64,000 nucleotides of DNA, taken from NCBI GenBank assembly GCA_011523655.1, contig WTGH01000044.1, forward strand, positions 37,333 through 101,332, read 5' to 3'. The notes under the pieces are model-generated. The model ran no database searches. It was given only the letters and a program-made list of their open reading frames with translations, and was not told the DNA's origin. This document shows, piece after piece, positions 39,066 to 47,557 of this stretch (positions are counted from its first letter, which is position 1; each line of letters begins with the position of its first letter). Origin of the DNA: Rhodospirillaceae bacterium. Its GTDB lineage: Bacteria; Pseudomonadota; Alphaproteobacteria; Bin65. A program made the position numbers and the translations under genes.

Positions 39066-39614
39066 ATGACGACACCGCAGGATGTGCTCGATTTCTGGCT
39101 CGCACCGGCGACCCGGGAACGCTGGTTCGACAAGGATGCCGATTTCGACGCCGAAATCCGGCGGAATTTCGAGGCCGCCCACGGGGAGGCCCTGGCCGGG
39201 AAGCTGGACCGCTGGCTGGAAACCGCGCAAGGCGCGCTGGCGCTGGTCATCCTGCTCGACCAGTTCCCGCGCAACATGTACCGCGACACGCCGCGCGCCT
39301 TCGCCGCCGATCCGAAAGCGCGCGACGTGACGGCGGCGGCGCTCGCCCGCGGCTTCGACCTGGCGGTGGCGGACCAGGAGCACCGGATGTTCCTCTACCT
39401 GCCGCTCGAACATTCGGAAGACGCCGCCGACCAGCAGCGCTGCGTCGATCTGGTGCGCGAGCGCTGCCCGGATACGGATTTCCTGCAATGGGCCGTCGCC
39501 CACAAGGAGGTGATCGACCGGTTCGGCCGCTTCCCGCACCGCAACGCCATCCTCGGCCGGCCGAACACACCGGAGGAGGAAGACTATCTCAACGATCCCG
39601 ATGCCGGTTTCTGA
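39066..39614 (+). CDS. DUF924 family protein
   Basis: The 182-residue alpha-helical protein has [23 protein letters not shown] at residues 6-28, [21 protein letters not shown] in the middle, and [10 protein letters not shown] near the end, all classical DUF924 marks (TPR-like fold, function unknown). It is divergent from acnA, with 190 nt between starts. Confidence 0.96.
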   Translation: MTTPQDVLDFWLAPATRERWFDKDADFDAEIRRNFEAAHGEALAGKLDRWLETAQGALALVILLDQFPRNMYRDTPRAFAADPKARDVTAAALARGFDLAVADQEHRMFLYLPLEHSEDAADQQRCVDLVRERCPDTDFLQWAVAHKEVIDRFGRFPHRNAILGRPNTPEEEDYLNDPDAGF

Positions 39615-39675
39615 CCGCCGCGCCCTCCGGGCGGCCGCGCCCGGACGGCCCCCTCCGCCGTCCGGCTTCGTCATC

Positions 39676-39819
39676 CCTCCCCCTCTTCAGAGGGGGAGGC
39701 CAGGTGGGGGTGTCGTGGCGTCAGGCGCCCGCAGCCTGCCCGCCCCTCCGGCTCGAACGACACGGCACCCCCGTCCCCTTCGCTGCGCTCAGGGACTTCT
39801 CCCTCTGAAGAGAGGGAAG
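39676..39819. repeat. Palindromic doublet, family 1, copy 3
   Basis: This 144-base copy has the left hairpin around CCCCCTCTTCAGAGGGGG followed by GGCCAGGTGGGGGTG. The right hairpin carries compensating changes (CCCTCTGAAGAGAGGG, where the stem pairs are partly kept). Confidence 0.9.
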
Positions 39820-39887
39820 AACAGGGCCGAATCACCCTCCCCTTGGGGATTCCTCTGCAAAGAGCCGCGCGCGTCCGCGGCGCTATC

Positions 39888-40042
39888 CCTCCCCCTCTTC
39901 AGAGGGGGAGGCCAGGTGGGGGTGCCGTGGCGCCCGTGTCGTAGCGGGGCGCGCTTTGCCGCGAGGCGAATCCTTTGCCGGCCCAAGACACCCCCATCCC
40001 CTCCGCTTCGCTCCGGGACTTCCCCCTCTGAAGAGGGGGAAG
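39888..40042. repeat. Palindromic doublet, family 1, copy 4
   Basis: This 155-base copy lies only 68 bases after copy 3, in the same orientation. It has perfect hairpins at both ends and the GGCCAGGTGGGGGTGCC inner edge. Confidence 0.9.
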
Positions 40043-40142
40043 GATATTCTTTGCGGCGCGAAACCATTTCGCAGGGGAATCCTTGGGCGAGGGAGCCGGG
40101 AGAGGGGTCTCCCCGAACGCGCTGCGCCGTGGCGCGCGCCCG

Positions 40143-41414
40143 ATGAATATCCTCGTCGTCGGCGGGGGCGGGCGCGAGCATGCGCTGTGCTGGAAGCTCG
40201 CCGCCTCGCCCCTGTGTTCGACGCTCTATTGCGCGCCGGGCAACGCCGGGATCGCGCAGGAGGCAACGTGCCTCGATGTCGGGGCCGAGGACATCGGCGG
40301 CATCGTGGCGGCGGCCCGGGACTACGCCATCGACTTCGTCGTGGTCGGCCCCGAAGCGCCGCTGTGCGCCGGCCTGGTCGACCGGCTGGAAGCCGCCGGC
40401 ATCGCCGCCTTCGGCCCGAGCGCCGACGCCGCCATCCTCGAGGGCTCCAAGGCCTTCATGAAGGACCTGTGCGCCCGCTACGGCATCCCGACCGCGGCCT
40501 ACAGGCCCTTCACCGACGCCGCGGAAGCGCGGGCCTGGATCGCCGAACGGGGTGCGCCCATCGTCGTCAAGGCGTCCGGCCTCGCCGCGGGCAAGGGGGT
40601 GATCGTCGCGCAGACCGTCGCCGAGGCCCAGGCGGCGGCGGGCGCCATGCTGGACGAAGGCGCCTTCGGCGCGGCCGGCGCGGAGATCGTCGTGGAGGAC
40701 TGTCTCGACGGCGAGGAAGCGAGCATCCTCGCCCTGGTGGACGGGGCGCATTTCGTGCTGCTGCCCTCGGCGCAGGACCACAAGGCGGTCGGCGAGGGCG
40801 ACACCGGGCCGAACACCGGCGGCATGGGCGCCTATTCTCCGGCCCCGGTGGTGACGGAAGCGCTGGCCGAACGCATCCGCGCGGAGATCGTCGCGCCCAC
40901 GGTCGCCGCGATGGCGGCGGAGGGCCGGCCCTTCAAGGGCGTGCTCTATGCCGGCCTGATGATCGGGCCGGACGGGCCGAAAGTGCTGGAATTCAACACC
41001 CGCTTCGGCGACCCGGAATGCCAGCCGCTGATGATGCGCCTGATGTCGGACCTGCTGCCGGCCCTGATCGCGGCGCGGGACGGCGAGCTGAAGGACTTCG
41101 ACCTGCGCTGGTACGACGAACCGGCGCTCACGGTCGTGCTGGCGGCGCGCGGCTATCCGGGGGCCTATGAAAAGGGCTCGGAAATCCGCGGCCTCGACGC
41201 GCTGGCCGGCGATCCGGATACGGTCGTCTTCCACGCCGGCACGGCGGCCGACGGCGACCGCATCCTGGCGACGGGCGGGCGGGTGCTGGGCGTGACCGCG
41301 ATGGCGCCGACCGTCGCCGAAGCGCAGGAAAGGGCCTATGCCGCCGTCGACGCCATCGACTGGCCCGAAGGCTTCTGCCGCCGCGACATCGGCTGGCGCG
41401 CGATTGCGGAATAG
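40143..41414 (+). CDS. purD: Phosphoribosylamine-glycine ligase
   Basis: The 423-residue ATP-grasp enzyme makes glycinamide ribonucleotide, the second step of purine synthesis. It begins [18 protein letters not shown] and contains [15 protein letters not shown], the ATP-binding loop [14 protein letters not shown], and [12 protein letters not shown] for metal binding. ATG at 40143; the 20 residues in frame before it are repeat sequence. Confidence 0.98.
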   Translation: MNILVVGGGGREHALCWKLAASPLCSTLYCAPGNAGIAQEATCLDVGAEDIGGIVAAARDYAIDFVVVGPEAPLCAGLVDRLEAAGIAAFGPSADAAILEGSKAFMKDLCARYGIPTAAYRPFTDAAEARAWIAERGAPIVVKASGLAAGKGVIVAQTVAEAQAAAGAMLDEGAFGAAGAEIVVEDCLDGEEASILALVDGAHFVLLPSAQDHKAVGEGDTGPNTGGMGAYSPAPVVTEALAERIRAEIVAPTVAAMAAEGRPFKGVLYAGLMIGPDGPKVLEFNTRFGDPECQPLMMRLMSDLLPALIAARDGELKDFDLRWYDEPALTVVLAARGYPGAYEKGSEIRGLDALAGDPDTVVFHAGTAADGDRILATGGRVLGVTAMAPTVAEAQERAYAAVDAIDWPEGFCRRDIGWRAIAE

Positions 41415-41444
41415 GTCGGCGGAACAGGGCGGCGGGGCAGGGCC

Positions 41445-42038
41445 TTGGGCAAGACGATCGAGTTCTACTGGGAGGTCGGCAGCACCAACAGCTATTTCGC
41501 GTTCCACCTGCTCCGGCCCATCGCCGAACGCCACGGGGCGGCGATCCGCTACATCCCGATCAATCTCGGCCATGTCTTCCGGCGCCACAACTACGTCCTT
41601 ATGGAGGAGCCGGAGGCCAAGATCGCCAACCGCATCCGCGATCTGGAGCGGTGGGCCGAACATTACCGGCTGCCCTTCCGCTTCCCGTCCACGTTTCCGA
41701 TCAAGACCAGCCGGGCCCTGCGTGGCGCCATCGCCATGCGCAAGTGGGGCCGGGAGGTCGCCTTCATCGACGCCATCTTCGCCGCCTACTGGGAGCGCGA
41801 CGACGCTTCGATCCAGCACTATGCCGGCCTGCGCCCGATTGCGGCGTCGCTCGGCGCCGACCCGGACGATTTCGAGTCCGCCGCGGAAAGCGACGAGACC
41901 CGCGCCGCGCTGATCGCGGCAACCGACGGCGCGCTCGCCCGCGGCGTGTTCGGCGCACCGACAATGATCGTCGGCAGCGAAATCTTCTGGGGCAAGGACC
42001 GGATGGATTTCGTCGAGCGGGAACTGGCGAAGGGCTGA
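41445..42038 (+). CDS. 2-hydroxychromene-2-carboxylate isomerase-like DsbA-family protein
   Basis: The 197-residue thioredoxin-fold protein of the kappa-GST/DsbA type starts at a TTG (41445). IEFYWEVGSTNSYFAFHLL carries the Ser of the GSH-binding turn instead of a CXXC, as in HCCA isomerases. RGVFGAPTMIVGSEIFWGKDRMDF near the end contains the cis-Pro loop. HCCA isomerases act in naphthalene-type degradation, but many homologues have other, unknown GSH-dependent roles. Confidence 0.9.
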   Translation: MGKTIEFYWEVGSTNSYFAFHLLRPIAERHGAAIRYIPINLGHVFRRHNYVLMEEPEAKIANRIRDLERWAEHYRLPFRFPSTFPIKTSRALRGAIAMRKWGREVAFIDAIFAAYWERDDASIQHYAGLRPIAASLGADPDDFESAAESDETRAALIAATDGALARGVFGAPTMIVGSEIFWGKDRMDFVERELAKG

Positions 42039-42075
42039 ACGGACGCACCGCGCGGCACAAGCGGGCGGGCGTCCC

Positions 42076-42181
42076 TCGATACGGCGCGCAAGCGCGCCTA
42101 CTCGGGATGAGGGGAATGGTGTTCGAGCCACTCTCTTCCCCTCACCCTGAGTAGCCCCGGCCCCCGGCCGGGGCGTATCGA
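42076..42181. repeat. Dispersed inverted-repeat doublet, family 2, copy 2 (inverted)
   Basis: Opposite orientation to the copy at 2054-2157. TCGATACGGCGCGCAAGCGC to CTACTCGGGATGA faces TCACCCTGAGTAGCCCCGG to GGCGTATCGA. As in copy 1, the CCGG-type arm and the CGCG-type arm differ from each other but share their outer TATCGA/TCGATA and inner ACTC.GGATGA parts. Confidence 0.85.
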
Positions 42182-42182
42182 A

Positions 42183-42308
42183 GGGCCTGCCCTGAGCAAA
42201 GTCGAAGGGGCCTGCCCTGAGCGAAGTCGAAGGGGCCTGCCCTGAGCGAAGTCGAAGGGGCCTGCCCTGAGCGAAGTCGAAGGGGCCTGCCCTGAGCCTG
42301 TCGAAGGG
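42183..42308. repeat. Five tandem 25-bp units
   Basis: CCTGCCCTGAGC recurs at 42186, 42211, 42236, 42261 and 42286, exactly 25 bases apart, within units that read GGGGCCTGCCCTGAGCGAAG followed by TCGAA. The first unit has AAAG for GAAG, and the last ends in CTGTCGAAGGGG. Single copies occur at 2161-2184 and, inverted, at 43797-43822. Confidence 0.95.
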
Positions 42309-42355
42309 GCGTTCCGGTCGGAGTGACGGATGGGTTTGTCGGAGCAGAGGAAAAA

Positions 42356-42385
42356 TTGTTGATTATCATGTTTTTTTCCTATACC
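42356..42385 (+). promoter_or_regulatory. Putative promoter of the terminase-like gene
   Basis: TTGTTG at 42356-42361 and TATACC at 42380-42385 with an 18-nt spacer containing seven T. Initiation at about 42392 would put the GAAC-N7-GAAC site right at the start of transcription. Confidence 0.5.
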
Positions 42386-42393
42386 TTCAAAAA

Positions 42394-42408
42394 GAACATT
42401 TATCGAAC
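42394..42408 (-). promoter_or_regulatory. Possible LexA box (GTTC-N7-GTTC)
   Basis: GAACATTTATCGAAC reads GTTC-N7-GTTC on the minus strand, which is the established alphaproteobacterial LexA-binding motif. It covers roughly +2 to +16 of the predicted transcript. By base count such an 8-base pattern should occur about once or twice by chance in 64 kb, so only its position supports it. Confidence 0.45.
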
Positions 42409-42423
42409 ATAAGGATGCCCGCC

Positions 42424-43668
42424 ATGATCGAGTCTCCATCCCGCACCGCGCCCGTAGCGGAAACCGCCGCGCCCGCGCCGCCCCCTGCCCCGCCCCTCAC
42501 CTTGCGGCAGGAGGAGTTCTGCCGCCATTACGCCGCGACCGGCAATGCCGCCGGGGCGGCGCGGGATGCCGGCTATGCCGCAGGCTCGGCGCGCCAGACC
42601 GGGCACGAGCTGCTGGAGCGGCCCGCTATCGCCGCGCGGGTGCGGGCCATCCGGGCGGCGTGGCAGGGGGTCGAGCGCGAGGAGGCGCAGATCCTGCTCG
42701 GCCGGCTCGAGCAGGCCTGGGACGCGGCGGTGGAGAAGGGCTCGGCGTCGCTCATGCTCCGGGTCATCAAATTGCAGGCCGACCTGTCCGGCCTCGACCG
42801 GCGCAATGCCCACCGGCGCGCCGGCCTGTGGCCCCTGCCGGGAGAGGAGATCTTGCCCCGCCCGGCGGACGCGGAGCCCGGTCCTCTGGCCGAAGCGATG
42901 CACCGGGGCCGGCACCGGACCGAACGGGCCCTCGCCGCCCACCGGGCCGGCCGCAAGGCCCTGGAGCGGCGCAAGGACTTCGACGAGGCGGCCTGGCTGG
43001 CGACCGCCCAGCGCCTGCATGCTACCGTCGAGGAGCGCCGGCCCCGCCGTCCGGTTCGGGCAGCCGGCAGGCCCGCACCCGCCATGACGAATCCTGACAT
43101 TTCCTTACACGGGTCCTTACACGGGCCCGCGGACGCGCCGGTGCCGGACAGCGTGCCGGACAGCCCGCCGGGCGCGCCGGTCCCGACGGAACATGACATT
43201 TCCTTACACCGGGCCGGCCTGCTGCCGGCGGAGACGGCCGGAGACGAGGCCGGGAACGGCGGCGAACCCGTGGCGCCCCCGCTGCCGCCGTACTGGCTCG
43301 ACCATCTCGGCGAAGGACCGGCGTACGACCCGGTCAGAGAACGCTATTACACCGTCGAGGAACTGCACGCCCTCAGGGCCGGAGCGGCCAGGAAGGGTGC
43401 GGCGGCCGAGCGGCAGGACCGGGATGCTGATCCCGAAGAACGCTGGACCGGGGACATGCCGGGCGCCGTCGGCATCCTGCCGCCCGCCGGGGAGCCCTGC
43501 GCCATCGAGCGGCGCGCCGCCGAAGAGGAACAGGACTATCTCAAGGAGCTCGCCCGCACCCGTCCGCACCTGGAGAACCGGACCGCCGGGATGTATCTCG
43601 CCGAATTCGACTGGGTGCGCCCCTGCCGCGGAAATGAATGGACCGCGACGGACCGCGACGACTCCTGA
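42424..43668 (+). CDS. Terminase small subunit-like protein (orphan)
   Basis: The 414-residue protein has LTLRQEEFCRHYAATGNAAGAARDAGYA near residues 26-53, then TGHELLERPAIAARV, the DNA-binding start of Terminase_2-type small subunits that recognise phage packaging sites. The rest is Pro/Arg-rich and unlike phage terminases. It includes two DISLH peptides encoded by identical 16-nt stretches, and a C-terminal domain from about 285 (PPYWLDHLGEGPAYDPVRERYY). No large terminase, portal or capsid gene is near. ATG 42424 has AAGG nine bases before it; the in-frame ATG at 42415 overlaps that site. Likely a domesticated phage-type protein. Confidence 0.75.
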   Translation: MIESPSRTAPVAETAAPAPPPAPPLTLRQEEFCRHYAATGNAAGAARDAGYAAGSARQTGHELLERPAIAARVRAIRAAWQGVEREEAQILLGRLEQAWDAAVEKGSASLMLRVIKLQADLSGLDRRNAHRRAGLWPLPGEEILPRPADAEPGPLAEAMHRGRHRTERALAAHRAGRKALERRKDFDEAAWLATAQRLHATVEERRPRRPVRAAGRPAPAMTNPDISLHGSLHGPADAPVPDSVPDSPPGAPVPTEHDISLHRAGLLPAETAGDEAGNGGEPVAPPLPPYWLDHLGEGPAYDPVRERYYTVEELHALRAGAARKGAAAERQDRDADPEERWTGDMPGAVGILPPAGEPCAIERRAAEEEQDYLKELARTRPHLENRTAGMYLAEFDWVRPCRGNEWTATDRDDS

Positions 43669-43700
43669 CATATCCTGACACCTGCACGCCCCTCTCCCCC

Positions 43701-43849
43701 GTCATTTCGACCGAACGAAGTGAGTGGAGAAATCTTTCCGGTTCAGCGCTTCGGACGTTGCACCACGCCGGAAATATATCTCCGCTCCGCCCCGGCCCCT
43801 TCGACTTCGCTCAGGGCAGGCTCCGGGCCGGGGCTGCGGTCGATATGAC
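43701..43849. repeat. Inverted-repeat element, family 4, copy 1
   Basis: The ends GTCATTTCGACCG and CGGTCGATATGAC form a terminal inverted repeat around 149 bases. Inside are GGAGAAATCTTTCCG and CGGAAATATATCTCCG, a second inverted pair, plus an inverted single copy of the CCCTGAGC motif. A relative lies at 55706-55835. Confidence 0.8.
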
Positions 43850-43893
43850 GGAGCAGGGAACCGAGTACGGGCCGCCGGAACCAGACTTCCCGG

Positions 43894-45657
43894 TTAACCG
43901 GGCTTGCGGACCCAGAACAGGTACATGCCGTCGAAGGTATCGGGATTGTCGCGCTCGAAATCCGCCCAGGCCTGAAGGTCGAGCGCCGCCGACTCGCCCT
44001 GCCCGGCACTGACACCGGCCGCGAAGGCCTCGGCGATGTGCGGGCGCACGTCCATGTGGAGGAATTCCAGCCCTTCCTCCTCCAGAAAGGCGCCGATGGC
44101 CTCCAGCGTCAGCGGCCGCTCGTGGGCGTGGAACAGCAGGTCGCGCACCTCGCTGAGCGTGTAGAAATCCGCCGAATCGGCGAGCCCGCGTTCGAAGTCG
44201 TCCTCCGGCCGGGCGAGGATTCGGGCGCGGACCGCGCGGATCGCGTCCGGGTCCGCCGGGTCGATGCCCGCGCCGGCGAGCCTTTCGCCCACGATTCGTT
44301 CACGCAGCGCGGTCAGCCCGCGCCGGGCGGTCGCGCTGTAGAGGCCGACATACATTAGCCCGCCGGGCCGCAGCCGCCCGAGCAAGATGCGCCAGCCGGC
44401 GAAGGGATCGGCCATGTGGTGCAGCACGCCGATACATTCGATCAGGTCGGCCGGCCGGTCGAACGGCGGCTCGAAGTCCGGCAGGTCGAGGATATCCGCC
44501 TGCCGGAACCGGATGGCGTCGAGGCGGTGCCGGTGCGCCTTCATGGCCGCGTAGCGCAGGCTGGCCCGGCTGAAATCGAACGCCAGCAGCCGGGCGTTCG
44601 GCGCGTAGGCGAGCGCGGCCTCGACCGCCTGCCGGCCGGTGCCGCAGCCTGCGATCAGGATGCGCAACGGGCCGCCGGTCCAGCCGCCGTCCGGCTGCGG
44701 CCCCCCGGACCCGCCGGCGATCCGGTCGAGAAACGCCCGCACGGCGCCGGCCAGCGGCGGCTGCACCCAGCCCCAGCGCGGGTAGGGGTTGGCCTCGTAT
44801 TGCGCCGCCACGGCAGCGCCGGTCCGGTCCGCGGCGGAGATGTCCGGGCCGAGGTCCGCATCGGCCCGCGCCATCTCGTGCCGCTCGTGCCGGATGTCGC
44901 CGGCCAGCCCGGCCAGCGCCCTCGGCAGCCCGTCGCCGCCGTCCCCTGCCGGACACCAGCGTTCCGCCGGCAGGTACAGCGCCGCGGCGAGTCCGTGGGC
45001 CGGATCGGCCGGGTCCAGCCGGTCCACGGCCTCGCGTTCAGCCACCGCGACCGGCCACACCCCTTCGTTGAGCCAGGTCTGCCGGGCCATCGCGGCGAGC
45101 AGGGCCTCGTCCTGTTCCGCCGGGTCCCGTTCCGCCGCCGGTTCGGCCACCGATTCCAGCGCCGCACGGCGGCGCGCGGCGAACCAGGATTCCAGGCCCG
45201 GTTCCCGGACCGGCGCCGCCTCCAGCAGCGCGATCAGCAGGGCCGCCTCGTCCGTCCCGCGGGAGAAGGCCGGCGTTTCGCCGCGTTCGGCCAGCAGCAG
45301 GCCGGCCGCCCGGGCGAGCGGGTCGGCGGTCACCCGGTCGAGCCGCAGCGCCGCGGCCAGGCCGGCGGCGGCGACCCGGGAGAAATTCACCGGCGTGACC
45401 GAGGCCAGGATATCCGACAGCTTGCGCGCCGCTTCCGCCGAGCGCGGGTTGCGGGCGAGATGGGCGGCCAGCATTTCGATCGCCGCCATCGGATGGTCCT
45501 GCACCAGGAGCAACCGGGCGAGCAGTACGGCGGCGGCGCCGTCCTTCGGCGCGCCGTCATGGGCCTCGCGCAGCAGCATCAGGGCGTAGCTCCGGTTGCC
45601 CTCGGCGAGCGCCCGCCGGGCCTGCGCGATCAGCCGCTTGGTATTGGCCCGCGCCAC
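43894..45657 (-). CDS. Class I SAM-dependent methyltransferase with helical-repeat N-terminus
   Basis: The 587-residue protein has about 230 N-terminal residues of helical, TPR-like character (RRALAEGNRSYALMLLREAHDGAP...). A methyltransferase domain follows, with motif I LRILIAGCGTGRQAVEAAL near 315 and IECIGVLHHMADPFAGWRIL near 405. Such TPR-methyltransferase fusions often act on proteins or polyketide-like substrates, but the substrate is unknown here. Its stop side faces the family 4 repeat; it begins 9 nt after the permease gene ends. Confidence 0.9.
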   Translation of the reverse strand: MARANTKRLIAQARRALAEGNRSYALMLLREAHDGAPKDGAAAVLLARLLLVQDHPMAAIEMLAAHLARNPRSAEAARKLSDILASVTPVNFSRVAAAGLAAALRLDRVTADPLARAAGLLLAERGETPAFSRGTDEAALLIALLEAAPVREPGLESWFAARRRAALESVAEPAAERDPAEQDEALLAAMARQTWLNEGVWPVAVAEREAVDRLDPADPAHGLAAALYLPAERWCPAGDGGDGLPRALAGLAGDIRHERHEMARADADLGPDISAADRTGAAVAAQYEANPYPRWGWVQPPLAGAVRAFLDRIAGGSGGPQPDGGWTGGPLRILIAGCGTGRQAVEAALAYAPNARLLAFDFSRASLRYAAMKAHRHRLDAIRFRQADILDLPDFEPPFDRPADLIECIGVLHHMADPFAGWRILLGRLRPGGLMYVGLYSATARRGLTALRERIVGERLAGAGIDPADPDAIRAVRARILARPEDDFERGLADSADFYTLSEVRDLLFHAHERPLTLEAIGAFLEEEGLEFLHMDVRPHIAEAFAAGVSAGQGESAALDLQAWADFERDNPDTFDGMYLFWVRKPG

Positions 45658-45666
45658 TGCCGGCCG

Positions 45667-46593
45667 TCAGTCGCTGAGCGCCCGCGGGTCGAGGGCGTCC
45701 TGCAGCCCGTCGCCGAGAAAGTTGAAGGCGATCACGGTGATGAAGATCATCAGGCCGGGCCAGATCATCAGCAGCGGGGCGCTGGACAATTGCTCCTGGG
45801 CGCCGGTCAGCATGTTGCCCCAGCTCGGGATCGGCGGCTGGATGCCGAGGCCGAGGAAGCTCAGCACCGATTCGAACAGGATGATGCCGCCGACCGAGAG
45901 CGTCGTCGCGACGACGATCGGCGAGATCGCGTTGGGCAGGATATGAACGCGCATGACCCGCCACGGGCTCGCGCCCATGGCGATGGCGGCACGCACGAAC
46001 TCGCGCTCCTTGAGCGACAGGGTCGCGCCGCGCACCAGCCGGGCGACGCCGGTCCAGCCGAACAGCGCGGTGATGACGATGATGCGGTAGAGGCTGACGT
46101 CGCCGGAATTGGCGATCGACGGCGGCAGGCCGAGCTTGGTCAGGTCGACCGCGGCGAGAACGATCAGCAGCGGCAGGATCGGCAGGGCGATGACGCCGTC
46201 GGTGACGCGCATCAGCAGGTCGTCGAGCCGGCCGCCGAAATAGCCAGCGACGATGCCGATGACGGCGCCGATCATCGCCGAGAACACGGCCGCCGCCAGC
46301 CCGACCAGCAGCGAAATCCGGCCGCCGTAGAGCAGGCGGACGAGCAGGTCGCGGCCCAGTTCGTCGGTGCCCAGCGGATGGGCGAGGCTCGGGCCCTGGA
46401 GGATCGCGCTCAGGTCGACGTCGCGGATATCGGCGCCCAGCAGCCGCTCGACCGCAGGCGCGAAGACGGACGCCAGAATGAGCACGGCCAGGACGACGGC
46501 CGAGACCACAGCCAGCCGGTGGCGCAGGAAGCGGCGCAGAACCCGGAGACGCAGTTCGCGCCGGCCGGCGACCGGGATAGCGGCGGCGGTCAT
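45667..46593 (-). CDS. Peptide/nickel-type ABC transporter permease (DppC family)
   Basis: The 308-residue inner-membrane permease has an N-terminal OppC_N region (LRVLRRFLRHRLAVVS...), LAHPLGTDELGRDLLVRLLYGGR and the EAA loop VRGATLSLKEREFVRAAIAMGAS. Five or six helices. The ATG at 46593 gives a tail-free start; a longer open frame (46647) would overlap dppB by 44 nt. Works with the DppB-like partner upstream. Confidence 0.95.
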   Translation of the reverse strand: MTAAAIPVAGRRELRLRVLRRFLRHRLAVVSAVVLAVLILASVFAPAVERLLGADIRDVDLSAILQGPSLAHPLGTDELGRDLLVRLLYGGRISLLVGLAAAVFSAMIGAVIGIVAGYFGGRLDDLLMRVTDGVIALPILPLLIVLAAVDLTKLGLPPSIANSGDVSLYRIIVITALFGWTGVARLVRGATLSLKEREFVRAAIAMGASPWRVMRVHILPNAISPIVVATTLSVGGIILFESVLSFLGLGIQPPIPSWGNMLTGAQEQLSSAPLLMIWPGLMIFITVIAFNFLGDGLQDALDPRALSD

Positions 46594-46603
46594 GGCCCGG
46601 TTC

Positions 46604-47557
46604 TCATTGCAGGGCGATCCGGGGATCGAGCACGGCGTAGGCGACATCGGCGCCGATATTGGCGGCGAGGGTCACGAAGGTGGCGAACAGCAGGCCGACC
46701 AGCGCCAGGTTGAAATCGTTGGCCAGGATCGAATCGTAGATCATCTTGCCCATGCCGGGATAGGCGAACACCGTCTCGGTGATCAACGCGCCGGAGAACA
46801 GCGTGCCGAAATCCAGCGCGATGATGGTGACGATCGGGATCATGGCGTTGCGCAGGGCGTGGCCGGTCAGCACGCCGCGTTCGCTGACGCCCTTGGCGCG
46901 CGCGGTGCGGATGAAGTCCTGGCGCATCACCGCCATGGTCTCGGCGCGCACGAAGCGGGTGAAGCCGGCGACGTTGAGCAATGTCAGCGACAGCACCGGC
47001 AGGACGAGATATTGCAGCCGGTCCCAGAAGCCGCCCTTGCCGATGGTCTCCAGCCCGCCGGCCGGAAACCAGCCGAGCCAGACCGCGAAGACGAAGATCA
47101 GGATCAGCGCCAGCCAGAAGGGCGGCGCCGAGCGCCCGGCGAAGCTGAACAGGTTGATCGCGTAATCGTGCAGCGAATAGGGCCGGGCCGCCGCCCAGAC
47201 GCCGAGCGGAATGGCGATGGCGGCGGAGAGCACGAAGCTGATGCCCATGAGCAGCAGCGTGCGCTGGAGATGCGGGCCCATGACGTCCAGGACCGGCCGG
47301 CTGTGGGTGCGCGAGAAGCCGAAATCGCCGCCCAGCGCCGCGCTCAGCCAGTTCCAGTAGCGCTCGCCGATCGGCAGGTCGAGGCCGTAGAGCGCGCGCA
47401 GGCGGGCGGCGTCGTCCGGCGTCAGCTTCGGATCGGAGGCGATCATGATGTCGATCGGATCGCCCGGCATCAGCCCGATCAGGGCGTAGACCAGGAAGGA
47501 CATGATCGCGATCACCGCCAGCGACTGGATCAGCCGGCGGATCAGGAAGGCGCTCAT
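46604..47557 (-). CDS. Peptide/nickel-type ABC transporter permease (DppB family)
   Basis: The 317-residue permease starts FLIRRLIQSLAVIAIMSFLVYALIGLMPGDP, which is the DppB/OppB opening. The EAA loop (TRFVRAETMAVMRQDFIRTARAKG) is present, and LITETVFAYPGMGKMIYDSI lies in the C-terminal part. Its ATG overlaps the stop of the binding-protein gene by 4 nt, so the two are translationally coupled. Confidence 0.96.
   Translation of the reverse strand: MSAFLIRRLIQSLAVIAIMSFLVYALIGLMPGDPIDIMIASDPKLTPDDAARLRALYGLDLPIGERYWNWLSAALGGDFGFSRTHSRPVLDVMGPHLQRTLLLMGISFVLSAAIAIPLGVWAAARPYSLHDYAINLFSFAGRSAPPFWLALILIFVFAVWLGWFPAGGLETIGKGGFWDRLQYLVLPVLSLTLLNVAGFTRFVRAETMAVMRQDFIRTARAKGVSERGVLTGHALRNAMIPIVTIIALDFGTLFSGALITETVFAYPGMGKMIYDSILANDFNLALVGLLFATFVTLAANIGADVAYAVLDPRIALQ

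Larger units (their letters stand above)
39615..40142. other. Gene-free stretch with two palindromic doublets
   Basis: Between DUF924 and purD, 528 bases hold two tandem copies of the family 1 doublet and the linkers CCTCCCCTTGGGGATTCCTC and CAGGGGAATCCTTGGGCGA, which resemble each other in inverse orientation. I see no gene. The purD promoter must lie inside or beyond the repeats. Confidence 0.8.
42039..42423. other. Gene-free stretch: repeats, then an AT-rich promoter region
   Basis: About 385 bases with the family 2 doublet, five tandem 25-bp units and then an abruptly AT-rich block (42350-42413) that serves the next gene. The minus-strand open frame across it encodes only the repeat. Confidence 0.85.

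Noticed and set aside
38876..39289. 138-codon N-terminal extension of AcnA
   Set aside because: It overlaps the divergent DUF924 gene antisense and lacks similarity; the conserved AcnA start fits ATG 38875.
42183..42308. CRISPR array
   Set aside because: The 25-bp units are contiguous without unique spacers and no cas genes are present.
42356..42380. Terminator formed by GGAAAAA and TTTTTTTCC around 42350-42379
   Set aside because: The stem would be A-T only with a 17-nt loop, and the sequence is better explained as the spacer of the promoter.
42098..42439. Minus-strand open frame of 113 codons with repeated Pro-Ser-Thr and Phe-Asp-Phe-Ala-Gln-Gly peptides
   Set aside because: It is the translation of the 25-bp tandem repeat and the family 2 doublet; peptides of this kind arise from the common CCTGCCCTGAGC repeat in many genomes.
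42424..43668. Prophage
   Set aside because: Only one small-terminase-like domain is present. No integrase, portal, capsid, lysis or large terminase gene and no attachment sites are seen nearby.
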